Shown: piece by piece, positions 18,430 to 26,141 of the stretch | Numbering within the stretch: the first letter of the stretch is position 1 | Layout: each line of letters opens with the position of its first letter | Assembly (NCBI RefSeq): GCF_013280595.1 | Contig: NZ_JAAATY010000029.1 | Span: forward strand, 61,624-125,623 | Direction of reading: 5' to 3' | Origin: Kibdelosporangium persicum | GTDB taxonomy: Bacteria; Actinomycetota; Actinomycetes; Mycobacteriales; Pseudonocardiaceae | Length of the DNA stretch: 64,000 nucleotides | The notes under the pieces: generated by a model | Database searches by the model: none | What the model was told of the DNA's origin: nothing | Seen by the model: only the letters and a program-made list of their open reading frames with translations | Made by a program: the position numbers and the translations under genes

Positions 18430-20272
18430 GGATGACCAGGACCTCGGCGAGTTCGTGCACGAACACCACCGTGGCCAGCCCGAGGACACCGAAGGCGGCC
18501 AACGGGATCAGCACCGTGATGATCGCCAGCGACAGGCCGACGTTCTGCACCATCACGCGTCGTGCGTGCCGGGCGTGCGCGAGGACTTGTGGCAGGTTCC
18601 GGAGGTCCTCGCCCATCAACGCCACGTCAGCGGTCTCGATCGCGACGTCGCTTCCCATGGCGCCCATGGCGATGCCGACGTCCGCGGTCGCCAGCGCGGG
18701 AGCGTCGTTGACGCCGTCGCCGACCATCGCGACCTTGTGGCCGTCGCGCATCCGGTCGACCAAGGCCGCCTTGTCCTCGGGCAACAGTTCCGCGTGGACC
18801 ACGGCGATGCCCGCCTTGGCCGCCAGCGCGGTCGCCGTCCGGCTGTTGTCGCCGGTCAGCATCGCGGGCTCGATTCCCAGCGAGCGGAGGGAATCCACGA
18901 CTTCGACGGCTTCGTCGCGCAACTCGTCGCGGACCGCGATGGCCCCGAGCAGAGCGCCGTCCTCGACCAGGACGACGGTCGCCCCGGCGGACTGCAACCG
19001 GACGACGTCGTCGGCGAGTACACCGGGATCGATCCAGCCCGGTTTGCCCAGCCGCGTTCCGGCCGCGGAAACCAAGCCGTGGCCAGGCAACGCGGTGACG
19101 TCCTCAGCGGCTTGCCGGCCGGGTGCGGCCGCCAGGATCGCCTTGGCCAACGGATGCTCGCTGCGTGCCTCCAGCGCGGCGGCGGCCGTCAGCACGTCCT
19201 CGCGTGAAACGCCTCGCACAGGAACGACTTCCACCACCCGAGGGTGGTTACGGGTGAGGGTTCCCGTTTTGTCGAGCGCGATCGTGCCGATCCGGCCGAG
19301 TTCCTCCAGCGCCGCGCCGCCTTTGACCAGCGCGCCCTGTCTGCTCGCCGCGCCGACCGCGGCCACCACCGTCAACGGGATCGAGATGGCCAACGCGCAC
19401 GGCGACGCCGCGACCAGCACGACCAACGCGCGTTCCAGCCACACCAGCGGATCCCCGAAGATCGCGCCGGCGCCCGCGATCAGCACCGCCAGCACCATGA
19501 TCGCCGGAACCAGCGGGCGGGCGATCCGGTCCGCCAGGCGTTGCCCGACGCCTTTGCGTTCCTGGGCTTGCTCGACCAGGTGCACGACTCGGGCCAGCGA
19601 ACTGTTCGACGCCGCCGCGGTCACGCCGATCTCGATCGCGCCGCCGCCGTTGATCGCTCCGGCGTACACCGTCGTGCCCGGACCGGCCTCGACCGGCACG
19701 GACTCGCCGGTGATCGCCGACAGATCCAGGGTGGTACGCCCGGACGTGATCACGCCGTCCGTGGCCGCGCGCTCCCCCGGCCGCAGCACCATCCGGTCGC
19801 CCACGGCGAGCTCGTCCGGTGAGACCTGGGTCTCGCCGTTGTCGCGCAGCACTGACGCGGTCGGCGGCACCAGGTCGAGCAACGCTCGTAGCCCGCGTCT
19901 GGTCCGTGCGATCGCGTAGTGCTCAAGCCCTTCCGCGATCGAGAACAGCACGCCGAGCATCGCCGCTTCGAAGTACTGTCCCAGCGCGACAGCCCCGATC
20001 GCGGCGATCGTCATCAACGTGCCGACGCCGACCCGGCCCTTCAGCACGGCCCGGAGCGCGCCGGGCGCGAACGTGGCCGCGCCGGTCACCGCCGACGCCA
20101 GTTCCAGCCCGGTCCCGGCCGGTCCGCCGACGATCCACCCCGCGGCCAGCAACACCGCCGCGACGGCCGCCAGCCGCAGTTCCCGGACCTGCCACACCCG
20201 CTGCGCGTCGTGCTGGGTCTCCTGCGGGACTTCCCGCGGAGCTTCCTGAGGGACGCAGCACGCGTCAGCCAT
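18377..20272 (-). CDS. P1B-type heavy-metal-transporting ATPase (Cd/Zn/Co group)
   Basis: 631-aa metal efflux pump. The membrane metal site SPC is at S290-C292, the actuator TGES at 188-191, phosphorylated D334 lies in DKTGTLT, SEHPL marks the nucleotide domain and GDGVND the hinge. SPC with the adjacent CadC-type regulator fits export of Cd, Zn or Pb. There is no full N-terminal heavy-metal domain, only MADACC at the extreme N-terminus. Its ATG overlaps the cadC stop by 8 bp, so it is co-expressed and metal-induced. Confidence 0.93.
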   Translation of the reverse strand: MADACCVPQEAPREVPQETQHDAQRVWQVRELRLAAVAAVLLAAGWIVGGPAGTGLELASAVTGAATFAPGALRAVLKGRVGVGTLMTIAAIGAVALGQYFEAAMLGVLFSIAEGLEHYAIARTRRGLRALLDLVPPTASVLRDNGETQVSPDELAVGDRMVLRPGERAATDGVITSGRTTLDLSAITGESVPVEAGPGTTVYAGAINGGGAIEIGVTAAASNSSLARVVHLVEQAQERKGVGQRLADRIARPLVPAIMVLAVLIAGAGAIFGDPLVWLERALVVLVAASPCALAISIPLTVVAAVGAASRQGALVKGGAALEELGRIGTIALDKTGTLTRNHPRVVEVVPVRGVSREDVLTAAAALEARSEHPLAKAILAAAPGRQAAEDVTALPGHGLVSAAGTRLGKPGWIDPGVLADDVVRLQSAGATVVLVEDGALLGAIAVRDELRDEAVEVVDSLRSLGIEPAMLTGDNSRTATALAAKAGIAVVHAELLPEDKAALVDRMRDGHKVAMVGDGVNDAPALATADVGIAMGAMGSDVAIETADVALMGEDLRNLPQVLAHARHARRVMVQNVGLSLAIITVLIPLAAFGVLGLATVVFVHELAEVLVILNAIRAARTSRRGHVAT

Positions 20273-20612
20273 GTTCGACCACCAGAATCGCGGCGGTCAG
20301 CGCCTTGCCCGACGGGGTCAGCGAATACATCACCAGCCGGCCGTCCCGCCGGGACGTCACCAGTCCGGCGTACTTCAACTGCCGCAGGTGGTGGGACACG
20401 AGGTTCTGCGCCTGGCCCACGACCCACGCCAGGTCGCACACGCACAACTCGTCGCCCGACGCCAGCGCCGCGGCGATGGTCAGCCGCGTCGGGTCACCCA
20501 GGGCACGTGCCCGGATCGCGGCGGGCTCGACCTCCGGCAACGGGGGCAACGCCGCCCTGATCCGCTCGGCATGCGGCAGGTCCAGGCACAACAGGTCGCA
20601 TTCGTCAGCCAC
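20265..20612 (-). CDS. cadC: CadC-type metal-responsive ArsR/SmtB repressor
   Basis: 115-aa repressor. It carries both thiolate elements of the CadC alpha-3N site: Cys5 and Cys9 in ECDLLCLD and the pair in ELCVCDL at the start of helix alpha-3, followed by recognition helix AQNLVSHHLRQLKYAGLV. Cd, Pb or Zn binding should release it from DNA and induce the ATPase. The start is GTG with no Shine-Dalgarno, suggesting a leaderless message. Confidence 0.88.
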   Translation of the reverse strand: MADECDLLCLDLPHAERIRAALPPLPEVEPAAIRARALGDPTRLTIAAALASGDELCVCDLAWVVGQAQNLVSHHLRQLKYAGLVTSRRDGRLVMYSLTPSGKALTAAILVVEHG

Positions 20613-20636
20613 ATCAACAATCTAACACTCATTGAT
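20613..20636. promoter_or_regulatory. Probable CadC operator
   Basis: An imperfect dyad with ATCAA/TTGAT ends and an AT-rich centre lies immediately upstream of the cadC start, in the spacing typical of ArsR/SmtB sites. It stands out from the GC-rich surroundings. The assignment rests on position and symmetry only. Confidence 0.55.
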
Positions 20637-20672
20637 ATGTTGAGAGAAGCCGTCCGCCGAGCCCCTGCTAGC

Positions 20673-20720
20673 CCTCGTGAGTGTTTATCGGTGTTCTAAC
20701 CCTGATAAACACTCACGAGG
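20673..20720. repeat. 48-bp palindromic repeat, copy 2
   Basis: Perfect 17-base arms CCTCGTGAGTGTTTATC and GATAAACACTCACGAGG flank the loop GGTGTTCTAACCCT. Compared with copy 1 at 4241-4288 it differs at two positions, one in an arm and one in the loop. It sits between cadC (upstream side) and the end of the TIGR03086-like gene. Confidence 0.92.
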
Positions 20721-20795
20721 TATTACCTGGGGAAATGCCTGCTTCCCGGAGGAGTTGCCTGAGTGGGCGGCGACGCCGGGCGCAGCGGCGGAGCC

Positions 20796-20817
20796 GGAGG
20801 TGGGGGGCACCACCTCC
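20796..20817 (-). terminator. Hairpin after TIGR03086-like gene
   Basis: Perfect 8-bp stem GGAGGTGG/CCACCTCC with a six-base loop, 11 bases beyond the stop of the minus-strand gene that ends at 20828. It is a probable intrinsic terminator. Confidence 0.55.
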
Positions 20818-20827
20818 AGCATCAGGA

Positions 20828-21421
20828 TCAGGTGGTCACCGGCTGCCAGGCCGCCCGGCCGAGGAACGCCAGCATCCGCGTCTGATCGTCCGCCTCATCC
20901 GGCGGCGTGAGCTCGGGCCCGAAGAACCCGGGGCGCCGGACCACGTGGGCACGGCCCCAGTCGAACGCCAACGTCACCAGGCCCTCGTCGAGCCGCACGT
21001 CCATGCCCAACGCGTAGCCGATGTCCCACGCGTGCGTGACCGTGTCCGTGGTCAGCAAGGTCAGCACGTGCGCGAGCGGCACCTCGCCGGTCCCGGTGAT
21101 CGTCGTGGTCCGCCCCATCGCCTCTTCGGTCAACGTCGGCAGACAGGCCGCGCGAGCGGCCCGCCACGTCGCCAGCGGGTCCGCCCCGGCCATCACCGCC
21201 GGATGCGGTGCGCCCGGGGCACCGGCCCGCTCCGTGTAGTCCTCCCCTGTCGCCCACGCCCGCATCTGGTGCTGCGCCCAGATCACGTGCCCGGCGACGT
21301 CCCGCACCGTCCACTCGGAACACGCCGACGGCGCGTCCCACTGGTCCGGGCGAACGGCCGCGAGCACCTCGTCCATCCTGTCCTGCGCCCGCCGGTACGA
21401 CGCCATCACGTCCATGGCCAT
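20828..21421 (-). CDS. TIGR03086-like DinB/maleylpyruvate isomerase-fold protein
   Basis: 197-aa four-helix-bundle protein of the mycothiol-dependent enzyme group. The motif CSEWTVRDVAGHVIWAQHQM holds the first metal histidine; a second (TVTHAWDIGYALG) and a third region follow. Members bind a divalent metal and may use mycothiol, the actinobacterial thiol. The specific reaction is unknown. It is monocistronic, ending in a hairpin. Confidence 0.82.
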   Translation of the reverse strand: MAMDVMASYRRAQDRMDEVLAAVRPDQWDAPSACSEWTVRDVAGHVIWAQHQMRAWATGEDYTERAGAPGAPHPAVMAGADPLATWRAARAACLPTLTEEAMGRTTTITGTGEVPLAHVLTLLTTDTVTHAWDIGYALGMDVRLDEGLVTLAFDWGRAHVVRRPGFFGPELTPPDEADDQTRMLAFLGRAAWQPVTT

Positions 21422-21575
21422 CCCTTCTCGAAGACGTCAACACCCCGAGGACGAACGGCGGGCCGGGCACTCGACACCGGCGGCGAAGATTTTCCCGGCT
21501 CAGGATCGGCGTGGCAGCGGGCGAACCTGAGGGAAACAACCGCACGGGCGTAAAAGATCTTGTACCTTGCTGCCG

Positions 21576-22436
21576 GTGGAGCGGGTTCTCAACTTGGTCA
21601 GGCGCAGTCCGGCGTTCATCGGCATGCGGGTCGTCGTGCACGACGACCACGTGGAAGTCGTTTCCCCGGAGCAACTGGAGTTCGGCCTGGGCCCGGTGTA
21701 CGACGCGGTGTCCGACGCCCCGCCGCACCAGTGGGCGGACATCGTCGACGACTGCCTCAGGCGCATCCTCGGCGCGTTGACCAACGGCTCACCCGAGCTC
21801 AACGGCCCGACCGAGCGCTTGCTCGACCGCGTCTACGCGCGCCTGCGGCCCGCCGACGGCAGCCCGGTCGACTGGTGGAACTACGCGCAGGAGGTCGCCC
21901 CCGACCTGCTGATGGTGCTCGCGCTCGACCATCCCGACCGCATCGCCATTCTCAACGACAGCCAGGTCGAACGGCACGGCTACGACCGGCTGCTCGCAGC
22001 GGGCCTGGACAACCTGTGCAGGCACTTGCCGGAGGCGTACGCCGCCAACGAAGGCGTGTACGTCCTCAGCGGCGACGAGTACGTCGCCTCCGGCTTGTTG
22101 ATCATGCCGTGGGTCGTCGAGGCCGTCACCGGCTCGGCGGACCTCCCGTACGGCGTGCTGGTCGCGGTGCCCAACCACACAATGCTGGTTTTCCATGTGC
22201 TGCAGGACAATGCCGGCGTCGCGTACGCGCTGGGCGAGATCGCGCACCTGGCCGCCGAGTACTACGACGAGTCGACCGGCCTCAGTCCGCAGGTCTACTG
22301 GTGGTCGCCGGGAGCGCAGGCCATGGAGCCGGTCGCGCGGCTCGCCGACGACGCGACCGGCGTCATCGGCGAGGACCTCGTGACCCACTACTCGGCCGGG
22401 TTCGCGGACCTGCTCCAGCGACTGCCCCGGTCCTAG
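21576..22436 (+). CDS. Conserved hypothetical protein, DUF1444-like
   Basis: About 286-aa soluble protein without signal peptide. The centre LPYGVLVAVPNHTMLVFHVL and the end LSPQVYWWSPGAQAMEPVARL recall the DUF1444 (YtpQ) layout, but I could not confirm this. Starts: GTG at 21576 chosen; a TTG at 21567 adds three residues. No Shine-Dalgarno is visible. Function unknown. It converges on the GH30 gene with a 5-base gap. Confidence 0.65.
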   Translation: MERVLNLVRRSPAFIGMRVVVHDDHVEVVSPEQLEFGLGPVYDAVSDAPPHQWADIVDDCLRRILGALTNGSPELNGPTERLLDRVYARLRPADGSPVDWWNYAQEVAPDLLMVLALDHPDRIAILNDSQVERHGYDRLLAAGLDNLCRHLPEAYAANEGVYVLSGDEYVASGLLIMPWVVEAVTGSADLPYGVLVAVPNHTMLVFHVLQDNAGVAYALGEIAHLAAEYYDESTGLSPQVYWWSPGAQAMEPVARLADDATGVIGEDLVTHYSAGFADLLQRLPRS

Positions 22437-22441
22437 CAGGA

Positions 22442-23710
22442 TCAACCCACGACGAAGGTTCTGATGCTGCGGGCAGGCAACTGTGCGCCGAATGACCCGT
22501 TCGACATGGTGAAGTCGTTGTAGTGCGCGAGGGTCCGTGTTTCGTTCGTCAGCCAGGTCGAGACCGTCGCGGAACCTGCGTCCACAATGGTGAACGGGTG
22601 GTACACCTCCGACGAGTTCTTGTTGACGGCGACGATGACGATCCTGGATCCGCTCTTGAACGCCGTGATGTAGACGTTCGACTGTGGGTTCGCGGTCGCG
22701 GTGATCCGCGAGTAGCCGGGGCGGACCCACTTCGAGTAATGCGCCATGTTGGCGCCACGCTTGCTGATCTGCCCGTCCTCGCGCATCGGACCGTACGAAC
22801 GGCGGATGTACCACCACACATAGGTCTGGAACCGGCCGTACACCAACGCGCGGTGGATGTGCTCGCCCACGTCGAGCGCCTGCGGCCACAGGTCGGCCGA
22901 GTCGCTGCTGTTGGGGTGGTAGACCTCGGTCATCCACAGCTCCTTGCCTCCACCCTTCTCCCGGAAGAGCGGGTAGGGGAAGTCCGCGGACTGGGTGCCG
23001 TAGAGGTGCGCGCCGACGATGTCCACGTTCGCCAGGGCGGCGGCGTCGTTGAGGATGGGGTCGGAGAGGTTCTTGCGGTACTGGAACGACTCGGGCGCGA
23101 TCACCCTGGTGCTGATCACACCCGCGTTCTCGCGCAGGAACCTGACGATCTCGCTGGGGGTCCACGCCGTCCAGTCGTGCGCATAGTCCGGCTCGTTCTG
23201 CACCGAGATCCCGTACAGGTTCACTCCGTTGTCCCGCATGAAGGTGGCGAAGTCGTTCAGGTGCCGGGCATAGGCGCCGTAGGCGTCGTAACGCAGCCGC
23301 TTGCCGCCGGAGAAGGTCTCGGTCATCGAGGCAGGCGGGTTCCACGGCGATGCGATGACCTTGGCGCCGAGCTCGTTCGCACGCCTGGCCGTGGCGACCT
23401 CGCGGCTCCAGTTGGCTCGGTCCTCGTGGACGGGGATGCGCAGCACGGTGAAACCCAGCTGTCCGGCGCCGTTGCCGAATGCCGTCTCGCGCTGAGCGGC
23501 AGTGAGATCGTTGATCCAGACGGTGTGGTTCATGCCGCCGAACCCCAGGATCGTCTGCTGCACGACCGACGGCTCGACGACCACCGTGGTCTCAGCCGCC
23601 GCAGGCGTCCCCGCCGACAGCATCGGCAGCGCGGTGCCCGCGGCCAGCAATGTCCGCCGACGCAGGAGCCGCGAACCCGCGAACTCGGACTGGTCTCTAC
23701 GTGGTGTCAT
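22442..23710 (-). CDS. Tat-exported GH30 subfamily-8-like xylanase
   Basis: 422-aa precursor. The N-terminus has a twin-arginine signal (SRLLRRRTLLAAG, then a cut near AAA-ETT). The GH30 domain starts ILGFGGMNHTVW, with acid/base E173 in SVQNEPDY and nucleophile E262 in LWMTEVYHP, then a side beta-domain. It resembles glucuronoxylanases of GH30_8. I chose the ATG at 23710, which follows CTGGGAG by six bases; a GTG at 23740 adds ten residues. A CebR-like operator lies 46 bases upstream. It is more like XynC-type enzymes than the GH30 at 9144-10550. Confidence 0.88.
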   Translation of the reverse strand: MTPRRDQSEFAGSRLLRRRTLLAAGTALPMLSAGTPAAAETTVVVEPSVVQQTILGFGGMNHTVWINDLTAAQRETAFGNGAGQLGFTVLRIPVHEDRANWSREVATARRANELGAKVIASPWNPPASMTETFSGGKRLRYDAYGAYARHLNDFATFMRDNGVNLYGISVQNEPDYAHDWTAWTPSEIVRFLRENAGVISTRVIAPESFQYRKNLSDPILNDAAALANVDIVGAHLYGTQSADFPYPLFREKGGGKELWMTEVYHPNSSDSADLWPQALDVGEHIHRALVYGRFQTYVWWYIRRSYGPMREDGQISKRGANMAHYSKWVRPGYSRITATANPQSNVYITAFKSGSRIVIVAVNKNSSEVYHPFTIVDAGSATVSTWLTNETRTLAHYNDFTMSNGSFGAQLPARSIRTFVVG

Positions 23711-23755
23711 CGCATCTCCCAGCGAACGCGACTTCGACACGGTGGCACTCCATGA

Positions 23756-23771
23756 CTGGGAGCGCTCCCAG
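23756..23771. promoter_or_regulatory. CebR-like LacI-family operator, second copy
   Basis: Identical 16-bp palindrome CTGGGAGCGCTCCCAG to that at 13030-13045, here just upstream of the Tat-exported GH30 gene. Two identical copies upstream of two secreted polysaccharide hydrolase units support one cello-oligosaccharide-responsive regulon. No lacI-type gene lies in the window. Confidence 0.88.
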
Positions 23772-23976
23772 AGGCGGGGAATTCAGGCTAACGGCGCAGT
23801 GTGGAGCGGTCAAGAGATCCGGCGCCTACTCCGCGACAGTGGTCGACGCGCATGAGAGCGAGCGGCTATGACCACGCCGACCTCCCATGGCCGGGATGGC
23901 GGTATCCGTTCTGCCATGACCGCTTCGAGATGCCCCGGCAGGCTCGTGATCGCGCTCACGCCGCAGAATGAGGTGC

Positions 23977-24291
23977 ATGCTCAGCACTCAAATCGGACGT
24001 TTCCGGCTTTTCGCGCTCGCTGAGGCGGTGTCGTGGGCCGGTCTGCTGGTCGGCATGTTCTTCAAGTACGTGGTCGTGCACAACGAGATCGGTGTGCAGG
24101 TGTTCGGGCCGATCCACGGCGTGATCTTCGTGGGTTACGTGCTCGTCGCGCTCGCGCTGCGCGGGCCGCAGCGCTGGGACGTCCGGACGACGTTCCTCGC
24201 GCTGGTGGCGAGCATTCCGCCGTTCGGCACCGTCGTCTTCGAGCGGTGGGCCAACAGGCGCGGCAAGCTCACCGTTCCCGCGGTGGCCTGA
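23977..24291 (+). CDS. DUF3817 small integral membrane protein
   Basis: About 104-aa protein with three hydrophobic segments: FALAEAVSWAGLLVGMFFKY, then VFGPIHGVIFVGYVLVALAL and FLALVASIPPFGTVVFERW. The pattern with HGVIFVGY fits DUF3817. Function unknown. An ATG at 23968 would add three residues. It overlaps the convergent RidA gene by 23 bp. Confidence 0.8.
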   Translation: MLSTQIGRFRLFALAEAVSWAGLLVGMFFKYVVVHNEIGVQVFGPIHGVIFVGYVLVALALRGPQRWDVRTTFLALVASIPPFGTVVFERWANRRGKLTVPAVA

Positions 24292-24694
24292 ACCTGCCGT
24301 ACGGCACGACGGCGATCGGGACGAGCTCGACGAGCAGTTCCGGGACCACCAGCCCGGGCACCTGGATGATGATGCTGGCGGGCGCGGTGCCGGCCGGAAA
24401 GTGCCGGGCCCGGACCCGCTGGATCACGGGGAGGTCCGCGCGGTCGAGGAAGTAGATCGTCATCGACACGATGTCGCTGAGCGTGCCGCCGACCTCGTCG
24501 AGCACCAGGCGGACGTTGTCGACGGATTTCTCCATCTGCGCCTCGATGTCCCCGGTGCCCACGACCGCGCCGTGCTCGTCCCACGCCACCTGGCCGGTCA
24601 CGTGCACGACGGCGCCTTCTCCCTGAACCACGCCCTGGTTGAAGGCACGGCCGTCCGGCTGCCACATCCCCGGCGGGTTGAACCTGTGGGTCAC
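24269..24694 (-). CDS. RidA (YjgF/YER057c/UK114) family protein
   Basis: 141-aa RidA-fold protein: VVHVTGQVAWDEHG, then QMEKSVDNVRLVLDEVGGTLSDIV and ASIIIQVPGLVVPELLVELVPIAVV. Canonical RidA deaminates 2-aminoacrylate using an arginine in the PARSxVEV segment; here the equivalent reads PASIIIQV, so the catalytic arginine appears absent and a different role is likely. Monocistronic. Confidence 0.87.
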   Translation of the reverse strand: MTHRFNPPGMWQPDGRAFNQGVVQGEGAVVHVTGQVAWDEHGAVVGTGDIEAQMEKSVDNVRLVLDEVGGTLSDIVSMTIYFLDRADLPVIQRVRARHFPAGTAPASIIIQVPGLVVPELLVELVPIAVVPYGRFRPPRER

Positions 24695-24783
24695 GCGGCC
24701 GACCCTTCCGCACGGCCCGCTCGGCTGCCACCAGTTTTCCCGAACCGGGCACCGGACGGCGGTGATCCGGTTACGGTGGCGCG

Positions 24784-25521
24784 GTGATCACCTTCGCCGA
24801 CCTCCAGGACGACGCGGCTCTGCTCTCGCTGGAGCACCAGCTCCGCCTGTTCGACCAGGTCGGACTGGCCGCGTGGTCCACGAACCTCGACGAGGCGCGC
24901 TTCGAGCTGACGCGTGACGACGGCACCACCGTGGCGTGCACCGACGTGCAGCTGCTCGGCAGCGCCGCGCCCGGCCCGCGGTCGTGGCTGTGGTCATGGG
25001 CGAACCCCACCGGCTACCGCGACGAGGTCCTGCTCGCCGCGAACGAGGCCCGGAAGTTCGGGGAGCAGCACGGCATCGCGGAGCTGGCGACGGCCGAGGT
25101 GCCGTTCGACGCGTTGCCCGGTGCGCCCACCGACCCCGCGGTGGTGGCCTCGCACATGATGGAGGTGACGAAGGCCGTCACCGGCCGGTTCACCGGGTAC
25201 CAGGGCCCGGTCGGCGGCGGTACGCGGGCCGCGTTCCTGATCGACCACCCGGACTTCCGCCTGCCCGGGCCCGAGGCACCGCGGATCAGCCGTGTCCTTC
25301 AGCAGGGCCTGACCGAGCTGTCGTTCCACGACCAGCGCCGTGGCGTGGACTCCTACGCCCGTCGCCGTGGCCTCGCCGTCACGCACGACGGCCCTCGCAC
25401 CCACATCGCCGGACCCGGTCTCACGGTCGACATCCGGTTCACGGAACAGAACCTGTTCGGCGGGATGTCCGTGCACATGGGCGACAAGCGGGTCCCACCG
25501 CAGTACATCAGCGGCAACTGA
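24784..25521 (+). CDS. Conserved hypothetical protein, DUF6882-like
   Basis: 245-aa soluble protein. The segment VQLLGSAAPGPRSWLWSWANP, followed by a helical NEARKFGEQHGI region, resembles the DUF6882 group of uncharacterised proteins. No catalytic motif or signal peptide is seen. GTG start at 24784. Function unknown. Confidence 0.68.
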   Translation: MITFADLQDDAALLSLEHQLRLFDQVGLAAWSTNLDEARFELTRDDGTTVACTDVQLLGSAAPGPRSWLWSWANPTGYRDEVLLAANEARKFGEQHGIAELATAEVPFDALPGAPTDPAVVASHMMEVTKAVTGRFTGYQGPVGGGTRAAFLIDHPDFRLPGPEAPRISRVLQQGLTELSFHDQRRGVDSYARRRGLAVTHDGPRTHIAGPGLTVDIRFTEQNLFGGMSVHMGDKRVPPQYISGN

Positions 25522-25562
25522 CGCCGGGACCGGTCCCACGGATCTCGCGGTGTACTGCCGTC

Positions 25563-25955
25563 ATGATCCGGACAGGTTTCACCGCGCTGCTCACCGCGTG
25601 CCTGCTCACCGCGTGCGCGCAACCGGCACCATCGCCCGGACCTGCTCCTTCGAGCGCACCGGCGCGACAGCACCAGCTCCTGGTGGAGGTGACCGGCACG
25701 GCCACCATCTCCTCCCTGGTCTTCACGCTCGACGGGCAGACCACCGAGGAGAAGGATGTCACGCCACCGTGGCGCAAGGAGGTCGCCGTTCCCTACGGCA
25801 CCGGACGCCACGAGTGGAAGCTGACCATGCGGCACAGCGGCGGCACGCTGTCCGCGACCGGGAGCGTTGACGGCAAGCTGGTCACGCGGACCGGCGGGGC
25901 CAGCTCCGGCGGCACCACCAACACCGCGAGCCTGACCGGCAGCTTCACGGACTGA
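25563..25955 (+). CDS. Small lipoprotein with MmpS-like domain
   Basis: 130-aa secreted lipoprotein. The signal peptide ends in the lipobox LLTAC (lipidated Cys18), then a Pro/Ala-rich spacer to about residue 40. The rest is a compact beta-domain (VEVTGTATISSLVFTLDG, then VTPPWRKEVAVPYG and ATGSVDGKLVT), which recalls the MmpS accessory-protein fold. No MmpL transporter is adjacent, so a transport role is uncertain. The ATG at 25563 is fixed by the signal peptide. Confidence 0.72.
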   Translation: MIRTGFTALLTACLLTACAQPAPSPGPAPSSAPARQHQLLVEVTGTATISSLVFTLDGQTTEEKDVTPPWRKEVAVPYGTGRHEWKLTMRHSGGTLSATGSVDGKLVTRTGGASSGGTTNTASLTGSFTD

Positions 25956-26073
25956 GCCCGCCCGAAATCACCGTTTCGCCCGCCTGGCGGCCTGCCCGCC
26001 GGAAATCTGCGTAGAAATACTCAGCGCGACGAAACCGCCTCGCCCGGCCGTACGTCACAGGAAGGTACGCGCT

Positions 26074-26103
26074 CCTCAAGGGATCCTGGGAAGTCCTTTG
26101 AGG
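26074..26103. promoter_or_regulatory. Imperfect dyad upstream of exopolysaccharide operon
   Basis: CCTCAAGGGA and TCCTTTGAGG arms (one mismatch) lie 39 bases before the first gene of the nine-gene cluster. It could be an operator or leader hairpin. This is the only symmetric element I see in the 186-base gap 25956-26141. Confidence 0.4.
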
Positions 26104-26141
26104 ACGGTCCACTGGGGAAGACGGCTTGGGGGAGTTCCGCG

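Noticed and set aside
18426..19919. 497-codon plus-strand frame opposite the P1B ATPase
   Set aside because: Ser/Arg/Ala-rich shadow of the ATPase, which carries all diagnostic motifs on the other strand.
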